Of a stretch of 64,000 bases of DNA, positions 16,607-25,012 are shown in pieces. Every line of letters starts with the position of its first letter. Position 1 is the first letter of the stretch. The stretch is taken from the NCBI RefSeq assembly GCF_001542625.1, contig NZ_CP016279.1:5518001-5582000 (forward strand), written 5' to 3'. The position numbers and the translations under genes are program-made. This stretch comes from Streptomyces griseochromogenes (GTDB taxonomy: Bacteria > Actinomycetota > Actinomycetes > Streptomycetales > Streptomycetaceae). Below the pieces are notes generated by a model. The model saw nothing but the letters and a program-made list of their open reading frames with translations, had not been told where the DNA came from and ran no database searches.

Positions 16607-17789
16607 CCTGTCGGCAAACGATGGCACCCTCAAGTGATCAACGCACCACCCACGGATGATCATGGTCGTGGAGGCACAGGTGCGTGACTATGGGTTTTCG
16701 TCGGCTCAGCAGGACGAGATCTGGAGACGCTGGCGTGAAGGGCAGTCGTTCAGTTTGATGGGGCGGGCGCTTGGGGCGCCGATGCATCACGTTCGCCGGT
16801 TTCTGTACCAGAGCGGCGGCGTCCGCCAGGCCCCGCAGCAGCGGTCGAAGCGGCATTTCACCGGCAGCGAGCGAGAGGAGATATCCCGCGGTATCGCGGC
16901 CGGCGAGTCGGCCCGGCGTTTGGCCAAGCGACTGGGCAGATCAGCGTCAACCGTCTCCCGCGAGATCGCCCGCAACGGCGGCCGGGACCACTACCGTGCT
17001 GCGCCCGCAGACGCGGCCGCCTACGCGCGTGGGCGGCGGCCCAAGCAGGCCAAGCTCGCCCAACAGCCCGCTCTGCGGGCGCTGGTGGAGGCCAAATTGG
17101 CCCTGTGCTGGTCGCCTGAGCAGATCGCGGGCCGGCTGCGACGTCAGTTCCCCGGCGACGTCTCCATGCAGGTCTCGCACGAGGCGATCTACCTCTCGCT
17201 CTTCGACCCGCGTCGTCGCCGGGCGTGGCGTGATCCGCGGCATGGTGTCCATCAGCGCCCGCCCCGCCGAGGTCGAGGACCGCAAGGTGCCTGGCCACTG
17301 GGAGGGCGACCTCGTGATGGGCACACGGCCCTCGGCGGTCGCGACGCTCGTCGAGCGCACCAGCCGCTACACCGCCATCGTGGCGTTGCCCGACGGCATC
17401 AAGGCCGAGCAGGTCGCACCGCACCTCACCCGCGGCCTTCTCGGCATCCCACCCCGGTTGCGGCGGACGCTCACCTGGGACCGGGGACGTGAGATGGCCG
17501 AACACCAGCCCATCACCGCCGAGACGGGTATGCCGATCTATCTCTGCAAGCCGCGGAGCCCGTGGCAGCGCGGCACCAACGAGAACACCAACCGGCTGTT
17601 GCGGAAGTACCTCCCCAAGGGCGCAGACCTCCGCACGTTCAGCCAGGCCGACCTCGACGCCATCGCCCACGAGCTCAACCACCGTCCGCGCAAGACCCAC
17701 GGCTACCGAACTCCGGCAGAGGTCTGCGCTGACCTCCTGAACAGCGGTGATGCGCTGACCGCTTGAGCTCGCCATCGTCTGCCGACAGG
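16607..17789 (+). mobile_element. IS30-family insertion sequence (1183 bp)
   Basis: The ends carry inverted repeats: CCTGTCGGCAAACGATGGC at 16607 and its complement with one change at 17771-17789. Similarity extends about 14 bases further inward with mismatches. The single transposase gene is damaged. No target duplication is obvious. Confidence 0.82.
16656..17766 (+). pseudogene. IS30-family transposase, internally deleted and frameshifted
   Basis: The first frame (16656 to about 17215) gives the N-terminal HTH region, including FTGSEREEISRGIAAGES and SASTVSREIARNGG, and EAIYLSLFDP. The second frame resumes at about 17220 with GVIRGMVSISARPAEVEDR, the catalytic GHWEGDLVMG, TWDRGREM and GTNENTNRLLRKYLPKG, and ends at 17766. 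Compared with the usual IS30 layout, roughly 25-30 residues between EAIY and the RPAEVEDR block are missing at the junction. The DDE residues survive but the gene cannot give a normal protein. Confidence 0.8.
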
Positions 17790-17796
17790 GCAACGC

Positions 17797-18738
17797 TCAC
17801 GGTCCAGGGTGGGTATTGGTGAGCAGTCGAGTTGCTGCGGTCGCTCGCTCCCTCTGCCGCCAGGTTCCGGGTGGCTCTCCGTGGTGGCGGCGGAAGGCGG
17901 CGGCGAAGGCGAAGGGTGAGCCGTAGCCAGCGGCGTCGGCGATCTGAGGCAGGGTGAGTTCGTCGGCGCGCAGGTGGTCGCGGGCGACGGTCATGCGCCA
18001 TTCGGTCAGGTACTGCATGGGGGCCCGACCGAGTGCCTCCCGGAACACCCGCGCGAAGGCGGCCCGGGACAGGCCGCTGATCGCGGCGAGTTCGGGGACC
18101 GTCCATGGGTGGGCCGCATTCTCGTGCATGGCCCGCAGCGCGGCGGCAAGGCGAGGGTCCGCGGCCGCCCGGTACCAGCTGGGTGCGGTCGCACTGCGGC
18201 GGAAGTCGCAGCGGATGGCCAGGACGAGAAGCAGGTCCAGGAGGCGATCCAGGACGATCTGCTGGGCGAGTTCGCTTCGGACCAGTTCTCGGGAGAGCAA
18301 AGTGATCACGTCCCGCAGGGGATCGTCGTCGGCCGCCGAGAGGGTCAGGACCTGGGGCAGTGCGTCAAGGAGTCCGCTGCCGACCTCTCCGGAGAACTGG
18401 TAGGCGCCGCACAGGAACACCGTGGCCTGCGGGTGGTCCTCGGGGCTCGTCCGGGCGTGGCGGGCCCGGAACTCCTCGGGCTCCAGGCATGCGGCACCCG
18501 GCTCATGCCCGATGTAGTGGTGCGGCCCGCCGCGCACCAGCGTGACGCTTCCCGGTATGAGCTCCACGGAGCTGCCGGGGGTGTCCAGCCAGAGGTAGCC
18601 GCGGCCACGGACGACGGTGTGAACGGACAGCTGTGTCGACCCGCCGAGATGCAGTCCCCACGGTGGTTCGGCGACTGTCCGTGCGAACACCGCGCCGGTG
18701 GCGCGCGCCCGCACCAGGTGGTCAGACAGTAGGTCCAT
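17797..18738 (-). CDS. AraC-family transcriptional regulator
   Basis: A 313-residue regulator. The N-terminal half is a cupin-type sensor (HLGGSTQLSVHTVVRGRGYLW, GSVTLVRGGPHHY), and the C-terminal 100 residues carry two helix-turn-helix motifs (VPELAAISGLSRAAFARVF and LPQIADAAGYGSPFAFAAAF). ATG 18738 (MDLLSDHLVRARA) is preferred over ATG 18789 because family members usually start with this segment. It diverges from the NmrA-type gene, which it probably controls. Its 3' end lies seven bases from the IS30 end, but the coding region seems complete. Confidence 0.88.
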   Translation of the reverse strand: MDLLSDHLVRARATGAVFARTVAEPPWGLHLGGSTQLSVHTVVRGRGYLWLDTPGSSVELIPGSVTLVRGGPHHYIGHEPGAACLEPEEFRARHARTSPEDHPQATVFLCGAYQFSGEVGSGLLDALPQVLTLSAADDDPLRDVITLLSRELVRSELAQQIVLDRLLDLLLVLAIRCDFRRSATAPSWYRAAADPRLAAALRAMHENAAHPWTVPELAAISGLSRAAFARVFREALGRAPMQYLTEWRMTVARDHLRADELTLPQIADAAGYGSPFAFAAAFRRHHGEPPGTWRQRERATAATRLLTNTHPGP

Positions 18739-18848
18739 GCGATCAGCTTGACCAGTACGAGCATCATGGTCAAGCCGTGAGAGCATCACGTAAAGAACTG
18801 AGCGACATACGCATGGAATGTCTCGCTCTGGACTTCTACCGTGGAGTC

Positions 18849-19694
18849 ATGAACGACAACACATCCCCCGCCGCACTCATCCTGGGCGGCACCGGGCGCA
18901 CCGGTTCACTGCTGGCCGACACGCTCGCCGGGCGAGGAATCACCCCGCGTACCGCGGCGCGCAGCGGAGCGGACGTCCGATTCGACTGGGACGACCCGGC
19001 CACCCACTCCGGCGCCCTGGCCGGCGTCGACCGCCTCTACTTGGTGGCACCCACTCTGCGCCTGAGCTACGCCGCCCAGGTCGCAGCCTTCCTGGACCTC
19101 GCCGAGGCGGCCGGTGTGCGCCACGTCACCTACCTGAGTGTCTACAACGCCGACCAGGCGCCGGCGGGCGTTGACATCGCGGCGGTCGAGGCCGATCTGG
19201 CCTCCCGGCCCGGCATCACCCACGCGGTGCTGCGCTCCGCGTGGGTGATGCAGAACTTCGCCGACGACCACCTCCCGGTCATCGACGGAGTGCTGACGGC
19301 GCCGAGCGCCGGTGGCAGGGAGGCCTTCGTCGACGCGGCCGACATCGCGGCGGTCGCGGCCGAGACGCTGCTGGCCCCCGAGGCCCATACGGGTGTCACC
19401 TATGCACTCACCGGCCCGCAGGCCCTCACGTTCCGCGAGGTCACAGACACCATCGCCGCCGTAAGTGGCCGCCCCGTCTCCTACCACGACATCGACCAGG
19501 AGGCGTGGATCACCGACCTCCTCACCGCGGGGATCCCCGCCGACTTCGCGGTGATGATGCGCTGGCTCACCGGCGCCGTCATCGACGGCAACGGAGCCAC
19601 GCCCTCCGGCGACATCGAGAAGGTCACCGGTCGGCCGTCCACCGCCTTCGGCGAGTTCGCCAGGCGCAACGCACACATCTGGGCCGCCTCGTGA
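18849..19694 (+). CDS. NmrA-like NAD(P)-binding oxidoreductase/sensor
   Basis: A 281-residue atypical short-chain dehydrogenase of the NmrA/quinone-reductase-2 type. The nucleotide motif GGTGRTG is at 13-19, DRLYLVAPT forms the fourth strand, and the C-terminal part (ALTGPQALTFREVTDTIAA, VSYHDIDQEAW) is typical of the NmrA subgroup. No SDR Tyr-Lys pair is seen, as expected. The frame is open further upstream (an ATG lies at 18813), but ATG 18849 matches family length. It is divergent from the AraC regulator. The substrate is unknown; a reductase or redox-sensing role is likely. Confidence 0.85.
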   Translation: MNDNTSPAALILGGTGRTGSLLADTLAGRGITPRTAARSGADVRFDWDDPATHSGALAGVDRLYLVAPTLRLSYAAQVAAFLDLAEAAGVRHVTYLSVYNADQAPAGVDIAAVEADLASRPGITHAVLRSAWVMQNFADDHLPVIDGVLTAPSAGGREAFVDAADIAAVAAETLLAPEAHTGVTYALTGPQALTFREVTDTIAAVSGRPVSYHDIDQEAWITDLLTAGIPADFAVMMRWLTGAVIDGNGATPSGDIEKVTGRPSTAFGEFARRNAHIWAAS

Positions 19695-19858
19695 CCTGCT
19701 CGGTGACGCCTGACCCCGGCGGAGCCCGGCGCCGCCCTGGGCGCTGTCGCCTGACGACTACGTGGTCTAGCACGGCCAGCAGTGGGGCCGCCCGGTCCAC
19801 GGTGACGACGCCCTGTGCGAACGCCTGAGTATCGAACAGCATCGAAAGGGACTCTGCA

Positions 19859-20281
19859 ATGATCGACCATGTCTACATCACGGTGAGTGACCTCGGCCGC
19901 GCGAGCGCCTTCTACCTCGCGGCGCTCAAGCCGCTCGGGTGGAGAGAGATCGGCTTCTACGAATCGGACACCCCGGGCGTCCCCAACCTCTTCGGTCTCT
20001 GCGATCGGGTCTACGGATCGGGGGAAGCCATCGGCGCCAGTATCTGGCTGCGTGAGCGGCAGCCCGGCGAGACCGGCCTCTACCTCGGCTTGGCCGCAGA
20101 CAGCCTGGACGAAGTAGACGCAACCCACTTCGCCGCCTTGGCCGCCGGCGGCCAGGATGACGGCGGAGCCGGTCCGCGTCCGCACTTCGGCCCCGGCTAC
20201 TACGCCGCGAACGTTATCGACCTCGACGGCAACCGACTCGAGATCGTCAACAAGGCCGTGAACCCTAAGCGCCCTGGCTGA
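19859..20281 (+). CDS. VOC-family (glyoxalase/bleomycin-resistance fold) protein
   Basis: A 140-residue single-domain vicinal-oxygen-chelate protein starting MIDHVYITVSDLGRASAFY, with the paired beta-alpha-beta modules. The metal ligand positions are H4 in the first module and the conserved YAANVIDLDGNRLEIV strand with Glu in the last. AAAGGGA lies nine bases before ATG 19859. It could be a dioxygenase, lyase or binding protein; the sequence does not decide. It stands alone, 164 bases after the NmrA-type gene. Confidence 0.88.
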   Translation: MIDHVYITVSDLGRASAFYLAALKPLGWREIGFYESDTPGVPNLFGLCDRVYGSGEAIGASIWLRERQPGETGLYLGLAADSLDEVDATHFAALAAGGQDDGGAGPRPHFGPGYYAANVIDLDGNRLEIVNKAVNPKRPG

Positions 20282-20298
20282 GATACACACATCACCTA

Positions 20299-20334
20299 GG
20301 TGACGGGTGGGGGCTGGCCATTCTTCGCGCCGGT
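20299..20334 (-). pseudogene. Tiny serine-recombinase remnant
   Basis: This stretch is about 80% identical, with a three-base gap, to part of the recombinase remnant at 22340-22495. Both read on the minus strand as TGxKxGQxP...T. The two pieces flank the LysR/SDR pair. Confidence 0.4.
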
Positions 20335-20400
20335 TGCTGTCTGGTATCGGGGCGAGGAAAGAAGCGCGTGGTCGGCGCGACCAGGGGTTGAGTACTCCGG

Positions 20401-21345
20401 TCAGGCCAGTGCGGTCATGTGGTCAGGGTGGTGGGTGGCGACGTCGTGGGCGGCTTGGACGAAGGTGGCGACGGCTGCGGATCGCGAGGTCTCCGGCCAG
20501 GCGACCATGACCGCGCTGGGGCTGAGGCCGGTGACCGGCCGGTATGCGATGTCCGGGCGCTGGTGCCGCTCGGTGGTGGAGCGTGACAGGAACGCCACCG
20601 CCTGCCCCAGCGCGACCACCTCCAGGAGTTGCTCGACGCTGGCCACGAGCGGCCCCTCAGGAGTGTCAGCCGGCGCCAAGCCTGTGTGGCCATCGCCTGC
20701 TTCTGCGCCGTCGTATCCGGTGTAGTAGGCGGTGGTGGAGGGGGCGGCCCCCTTCCAGCGCGGGATCGGTTCGCCCTTGAGGTCGGTCAGCCGCAGTCGC
20801 CGGCGTCCGGCCAGGCGGTGCGCGGCGGGGAGGACGGCCAGTCGCGGCTCGACCACGAGTGTCTGGGAATCCAGCCCTTGACCGTCGAACGGGCTGCGCA
20901 GCAGCGCTACGTCGGCACGGCCGTCCCGCAGCATGGCGATCGGCTCTCCGCTGCCGCCGACGACGACTTCAGGCGGCGGCAGATGCGAACCCGTTCCCCG
21001 GTAGGCGGCGAGGATCTCCCGCAGCAGCCCGGCATCGCCTCCCGGTTTGACCGCCACGACGAGCTGGGGTGTCGGCTGACCGGCCCGGCGTGCTCGCCGG
21101 GCCGCCGCGTGCACCGCGTCGACCGCGATCCGGGCCTGGTCGAGCAGCACCTGACCGGCGGTGGTCAGCGTCACCTGCCGGGTGGTGCGCTCCAGCAGGC
21201 GTACCCCGAGCCGGGACTCCATCTGAGCGATCGCCTTCGACAGCGGAGGCTGCGCCATCCCCAGGCGTTGCGCGGCCCGGCTGAAGTTCAGTTCCTCGGC
21301 GACCGCGATGAAGTACCTCAGCTCCCGCACCTCTAGCTCACTCAT
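20401..21345 (-). CDS. LysR-family transcriptional regulator
   Basis: A 314-residue regulator. The N-terminal winged HTH is at about 8-66 (ELRYFIAVAEELNFSRAAQRL, AQPPLSKAIAQME), followed by the two-domain effector-binding region. ATG 21345 has no Shine-Dalgarno sequence, but a TATAGT box lies eight bases upstream on the same strand, which would place the transcript start at the ATG; it may be translated leaderless. It is divergent from a short-chain dehydrogenase gene, the usual LysR arrangement. Confidence 0.9.
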   Translation of the reverse strand: MSELEVRELRYFIAVAEELNFSRAAQRLGMAQPPLSKAIAQMESRLGVRLLERTTRQVTLTTAGQVLLDQARIAVDAVHAAARRARRAGQPTPQLVVAVKPGGDAGLLREILAAYRGTGSHLPPPEVVVGGSGEPIAMLRDGRADVALLRSPFDGQGLDSQTLVVEPRLAVLPAAHRLAGRRRLRLTDLKGEPIPRWKGAAPSTTAYYTGYDGAEAGDGHTGLAPADTPEGPLVASVEQLLEVVALGQAVAFLSRSTTERHQRPDIAYRPVTGLSPSAVMVAWPETSRSAAVATFVQAAHDVATHHPDHMTALA

Positions 21346-21362
21346 ATCTGTGGACTATAGAT
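21346..21362. promoter_or_regulatory. Divergent promoter and LysR-type operator
   Basis: ATCT-N9-AGAT is an inverted repeat of the size LysR proteins bind. It overlaps a TATAGA box on the plus strand (21356-21361, for the dehydrogenase) and a TATAGT box on the minus strand (21358-21353, for lysR), so one bound regulator could govern both. Confidence 0.45.
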
Positions 21363-21416
21363 CCAGAGTCTTCTGGTCTTTCCCTGCTGCCCGTGGGTGA
21401 GGGGAGGCTGGGTGCC

Positions 21417-22151
21417 ATGACGACTTCGCAGAAGACTGCTTTGATCACCGGCGCGAACAAGGGCATCGGCAAGGAAACGGCGCGCAGGCTCGCAGCCCTC
21501 GGCATCACCGTGCTGATCGGCGCCCGCAACGCCGAGCGTGGCGAGGCGGCGGCCGAGGAGCTTCGCGCGGGCGGCGCCGACGTACGGTTCGTTCCGCTGG
21601 ACGTCACCGACGAGACCTCGGTCCAGGCCGCCGCCAAGCACATCGACGCCACGTTCGGCCGCCTCGACATCCTCGTCAACAACGCCGCGATCGCCGCCGG
21701 ACCGCAAAAGCCGAGTGAAACCCCAGCCGCTACCGTCCGGCAGGTCTACGAGACCAACGTGTTCGGATTCATCGCGGTGACCCACGCCATGCTCCCCCTG
21801 CTACGCCGCTCCGCCGCCGCACGCATCGTCAACATGTCCAGCGAACTCGGCTCCCTCACCCACCTGGCCGACCCGGGCAGCCCGTGGTCCGCCTACTCCT
21901 CGATTCTCCTCCCTTACTGCACCTCGAAGAGCGCGCTGAACGCGATCACCGTGCTCTACGCCAATGAACTGCGCGCCGAAGGGATCCTGGTCAACGCGGT
22001 GAGTCCCGGCTACTGCGCGACCGACCTCAACCGCCACACCGGGATACGCACGGCGGAGGAGGGCGCGGCCGTGGCGGTTGACCTGGCGACGGCGGGCGAG
22101 GACGGCCCGACGGGCGCCTTTTTGGCCGAGGACGGGCCGATTCCCTGGTGA
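21417..22151 (+). CDS. Short-chain dehydrogenase/reductase (SDR)
   Basis: A 244-residue classical SDR. The cofactor motif TGANKGIG is at 11-18, ARNAERG suggests NADP, and LVNNAA, the catalytic Ser (NMSSELGS) and YCTSK with Tyr and Lys are intact. An insertion between the Ser and Tyr motifs (HLADPGSPWSAYSSILLP) is seen in carbonyl-reductase-like members. GGGGAGG lies before ATG 21417. It is likely controlled by the divergent LysR regulator. The substrate is unknown. Confidence 0.92.
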   Translation: MTTSQKTALITGANKGIGKETARRLAALGITVLIGARNAERGEAAAEELRAGGADVRFVPLDVTDETSVQAAAKHIDATFGRLDILVNNAAIAAGPQKPSETPAATVRQVYETNVFGFIAVTHAMLPLLRRSAAARIVNMSSELGSLTHLADPGSPWSAYSSILLPYCTSKSALNAITVLYANELRAEGILVNAVSPGYCATDLNRHTGIRTAEEGAAVAVDLATAGEDGPTGAFLAEDGPIPW

Positions 22152-22185
22152 GACCATGCCGCGCCGTCTCCGCCCGAAGCCTGCC

Positions 22186-22204
22186 GGGGGTGTCTTCAAC
22201 CCCC
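22186..22204 (+). terminator. Possible hairpin terminator after the SDR gene
   Basis: GGGGGT and ACCCCC pair around a seven-base loop, 35 bases after the SDR stop. No U-tract follows, so this is a weak call. Confidence 0.35.
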
Positions 22205-22339
22205 ACCGTGACGATCACTGGCCTCTTGCGCGGCGCCCATCCCCACGGGCCTTACTGGTAGTTGGTGGGCGCACAGGCCAAGACGGGCACGAGGTGATCA
22301 CTCATCTCGCGGAGTCAGCATCAAGGGCTGGGTCGCGGG

Positions 22340-22495
22340 TCAGCCGGTGGTTTCCATCGCGGTTGTGTGCTCGTCGTGTTCACGCAGCATGCGCATGACG
22401 GTGGCGGGTGAGGGGTGCTGGCCTTTCTTCGTGCCGGTGGTGATGACGAGGCGTTTGGTGATGTCGCGCAGGCTCATCTCCGGCGACTCGATCGT
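22340..22495 (-). pseudogene. Recombinase family protein, C-terminal remnant
   Basis: The minus strand reads EMSLRDITKRLVITTG, KKGQHPSPATVMRMLREHDE and ends METTG-stop. This is the HTH-like C-terminal end of a serine recombinase family common in actinobacteria. Nothing of the catalytic domain is present. Confidence 0.6.
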
Positions 22496-22558
22496 GCCGC
22501 AGCCGAGGTCCTCCTTCAGGGGCGAACCTAAAGGAGGACCCTCGACGTGAACCCGTGA

Positions 22559-22894
22559 TTACCGGTCGAGAGCCGGCCATCCGCCCCCGCCCGCGATCTT
22601 TCGCTCGGAGCAGACGATCTGATTGCCGTCGCCGTTGGTGGCTATGCACGAGTCGCCTTTGAGGAACCAGTAGTAGCCCGACTCGTTGGAGAACGCGATG
22701 CTGTCCAGGTCTCGCGCGAACCGCGTGCCCGCCAGGGCCGGCCATGCGCCGCTGGCGGTGATGTCGATTTCGTCGACCAGCAACTTGTCACCAGCCATGT
22801 TGGTCTTCAGACACTTGTTGCCCTTGAAGATCCAATAGCCGTTGCCGACACACAGGATGGTGTCGATGTCATGCGTGAAGTCTTGTGTTGTCAC
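22559..22894 (-). CDS. Small hemopexin-repeat-like protein
   Basis: A 111-residue protein made of two repeats of about 50 residues, each with the pattern DIDTILCVGNGYWIFKGNKCL / DLDSIAFSNESGYYWFLKGDSCI followed by ITASGAWPAL / IAGGGGWPAL. The aromatic-rich YWxFKG core resembles hemopexin-type blades. It has no signal peptide. GTG 22894 is chosen because GGGGGAGG precedes it by one base pair of codons; an upstream ATG at 22942 lacks such a site. Two repeats alone cannot close a four-bladed propeller, so it may dimerise or be a fragment. Function unknown. Confidence 0.75.
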   Translation of the reverse strand: MTTQDFTHDIDTILCVGNGYWIFKGNKCLKTNMAGDKLLVDEIDITASGAWPALAGTRFARDLDSIAFSNESGYYWFLKGDSCIATNGDGNQIVCSERKIAGGGGWPALDR

Positions 22895-23205
22895 GCCTCC
22901 CCCTTTCTCATGCCGGTCGAGCTCTGGCGACCGGCCAGACAAGCTTTCACCGGGTGACCGAACCAGCGTAGAAGTCAGCTAAGAGGAGCACAGCACCGCA
23001 ATCTAGCCATGATCGGGAGCAGCTGCGCATTCAAGACATTACGTGGCTCACTTGAGCTGTACAGGCAGGATTCCTCGTTTGGCGGGAGGAGTCGTTTCGC
23101 TTCGATCGGGGCCGGAGAAGAGCACCGTGATCGCCGAGCGAGAGGTTCTCAAACACCTAGTCAGAGTCGTTCCTGGAGAACCAGCCTCGTATACGGGAAT
23201 TTTTA

Positions 23206-24070
23206 GACCGTGCCCTATGTGGCGAGGCGGACGTATCGCTTGTAGCAGCAGAGTGCGGCTGCGAGACCCAGAAAGCCCAGGTAGTTGCGGGGATTTCGTT
23301 CGCAGCGGGGGCTGATTCGGCGATAGCCGGACAGCCACGACATAGTGCGCTCGATCACCCAACGGTGACGCCCCAGACGCTCGCTGGATTCGATGCCCTT
23401 GCGGGCGATGCGCACGCCGATGCGCTTGCCCCGGACCCATTTACGCAGGTCGGGCTGGTCATAGGCTTTGTCGGCGTGGAGCTTTCGGGGCTTGTAGCGT
23501 CGGCCCCGATCGGGGTCGTGTCTCGATTGGAGCCCGGCGATCATGGGCTTGAGCCCCTGGCTGTCGTGGGTGTTGCCACTTGAGATACCGACCAGGAGAG
23601 GCAGTCCCGACCGGTCGGACAGGACATGCATCCTGGAACCGGGCTTACCCCGGTCCACGGGGCTCGGACCTGCGAGTTCGCCCCCCTTTTCGCCCTCACA
23701 TGGGCGGTATCGAGGACCACGCGGGAGAGATCGAGCAGGTCCTTGGCCGCGAGTTTGTCGAGCACGGCCTGGTGCAGCCGGCCCCACACCCCAGCACGGG
23801 ACCAGATCAGGAACCGGCGATGGGCAGTCGACTTCGAGACGCCGAAGCACGGCGGCAACGCTCGCCAGGCACACCCGCTGACCAGCACATAGACGACGGC
23901 CGCGAACAGCGTCTCATCAGGCGTGTCTTGAGTCCCGCCGCCCTGAGGCCGCACCTTCGACGGCGGAATCAGCGGCTTCGCGATCTCCCACAACCCGTCC
24001 GGAACAATCCAACTCCATGTACCCCGCCCCATGACGAGACCAACGACGCCTCACCACATAGGACACGGTG
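23206..24070 (-). mobile_element. IS5-family insertion sequence (865 bp)
   Basis: The ends show about 24-base inverted repeats: GACCGTGCCCTATGTGGC at 23206 against CACCGTGTCCTATGTGGT read inward from 24070. A TA is present on both outer flanks. The transposase is encoded in two overlapping frames. Confidence 0.82.
23215..24032 (-). CDS. IS5-family transposase in two frames (probable programmed frameshift)
   Basis: OrfA (24032 down to about 23690) begins MGRGTWSWIVPDGLWEIAKP and contains RVVLDTAHVRA with the first Asp. OrfB continues in another frame with GGELAGPSPVDRGKPGSRM, LHADKAYDQPDLRKW with the second Asp and HRWVIERTMSWLSGYRRIS with the Glu, and ends at 23215. The frames meet at a run of AAAAGGGGGG (minus strand), a slippery sequence of the type many IS5-group elements use to make an OrfA-OrfB fusion. 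All catalytic residues are intact, so the element may be active. Confidence 0.85.
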
Positions 24071-24071
24071 T

Positions 24072-24195
24072 AAACCGGGTTGTTCTGGTGCAGCAGAACA
24101 AACGGCGGGCGCCCCGTGCAGCGGCGGCCACCGCGAGCCGAGCGCTCGGTAGTACCAGGTGAACCGGGTTGTTCTGGTTCTCCAGAACAACCCGG
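24072..24195. repeat. Two related hairpin-forming inverted repeats
   Basis: A perfect 14-base inverted repeat with a TTCT loop (CCGGGTTGTTCTGG, 24164-24195) and a less perfect copy (TTGTTCTG/CAGAACAA, 24080-24101) begin with almost the same 20 bases, AACCGGGTTGTTCTGGT. The right one ends exactly where the SARP gene fragment begins. They may be the ends of a small non-autonomous element or a recombination site. Confidence 0.6.
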
Positions 24196-24283
24196 CCAGC
24201 ATCTTGGCCTGCCGCGGCCCGTCGAGCCGGACCTCGCGCCCGGTGATCCGCGCGGGTAACGGCCCCAGCACGCCGAACCTCAT
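24196..24283 (-). pseudogene. SARP/BTAD-type regulator, first 29 codons only
   Basis: Starting at ATG 24283, the minus strand encodes MRFGVLGPLPARITGREVRL and DGPRQAKMLAGL, the unmistakable N-terminus of an AfsR/SARP regulator with its OmpR-type DNA-binding domain. It stops matching at the 14-base hairpin, where an insertion removed the rest. The gene is dead, yet its probable binding sites remain in the intergenic region. Confidence 0.75.
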
Positions 24284-24335
24284 GTTGACCCCGGCACTTC
24301 ACGATCAGCACCGGCTCCCCCCGGCTGACCTCGCA

Positions 24336-24366
24336 CTAGGACGAATCTAGGACGACCGAAGGACCC
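24336..24366 (+). promoter_or_regulatory. Candidate SARP-binding direct repeats (11-bp period)
   Basis: CTAGGACGA occurs at 24336 and again at 24347, and GAAGGACCC follows at 24358, so AGGAC recurs three times exactly 11 bases apart. SARP regulators are known to bind heptamer direct repeats with this helical spacing next to the -35 box. The array lies between the truncated SARP gene and the secreted-protein gene at 24431. Confidence 0.5.
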
Positions 24367-24430
24367 GTGTCCGTAGCGTCACCGTGCGGTATCCAGCCGT
24401 TCCCGCGCAACGAAAGGAAACGGGGATTAG

Positions 24431-24964
24431 ATGACGAATAAGTTCATGTCGAAGAGATGGGCGTTGACCGCAGCGAAGGCAACGGCGGTCGCCATGGCCC
24501 TGGGGGCGACGGTCGGTGCGACCGGGGCCGCGGCTGCCGACGCAGCGAGCGTCAGCAGCGTGACGCCGACTCACTCCGTGGCTGCTCCTGCGGGTTCGGT
24601 GCTGGTCAAGGAGGTCAAGACGGCGCAGGGTACGGTCGACATCTACCGGGACTCCGCTGCGGGGGTCCGGCCCTTCTCCGCGTCCGGCTGCGCGGGTGGC
24701 AGCTTCGAGGTCTGCATCAATATCAACGGTAGCGGGAGGTTCGTCTACTACATCGAGAATTCGACGCACTTCCCCAGCGCCGGCACGGTGAACATGGAGA
24801 TCAACGGCCCCTCGGGTGTGATCGCTCAGACGGGTAACTTCTACGAGAGCGGCGGCTGGTACAGCGTTGTCTGGAACTTCGACTACAACGTGACGCCCGG
24901 GTACTACTGCGCCACGTCCTTCACCTACACCTCCCGCCAGGGCGCCTGTGAGACCGTAAGCTGA
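24431..24964 (+). CDS. Small secreted protein of unknown function
   Basis: A 177-residue protein with a classical signal peptide: basic start (MSKRWALTAAKATAVAMAL), hydrophobic core and cleavage near AAAADA at about 36-40. The mature part of about 135 residues is rich in Gly, Ser, Asn and Tyr with beta-strand patterns (FEVCININGSGRFVYYI, GWYSVVWNFDYNVTPGYYC) and four cysteines that could form two disulfides. GGAAACGGGG precedes ATG 24431. I recognise no family. A terminator follows the stop. The 11-bp repeats upstream suggest SARP control. Confidence 0.85.
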   Translation: MTNKFMSKRWALTAAKATAVAMALGATVGATGAAAADAASVSSVTPTHSVAAPAGSVLVKEVKTAQGTVDIYRDSAAGVRPFSASGCAGGSFEVCININGSGRFVYYIENSTHFPSAGTVNMEINGPSGVIAQTGNFYESGGWYSVVWNFDYNVTPGYYCATSFTYTSRQGACETVS

Positions 24965-24984
24965 CGCCTCGGCACTTCGGCGAC

Positions 24985-25012
24985 GGGCAGCCGTGCTCTC
25001 CGGCGGCTGCCC
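24985..25012 (+). terminator. Terminator of the secreted-protein gene
   Basis: GGGCAGCCG and CGGCTGCCC form a nine-base stem with a ten-base loop, 21 bases beyond the stop codon. No U-run follows, as is common in Streptomyces. Confidence 0.6.

Noticed and set aside
16607..17789. Possibility that the IS30 transposase frame break is programmed
   Set aside because: IS30 normally uses one frame, no slippery run is present, and about 25-30 residues are missing at the joint.
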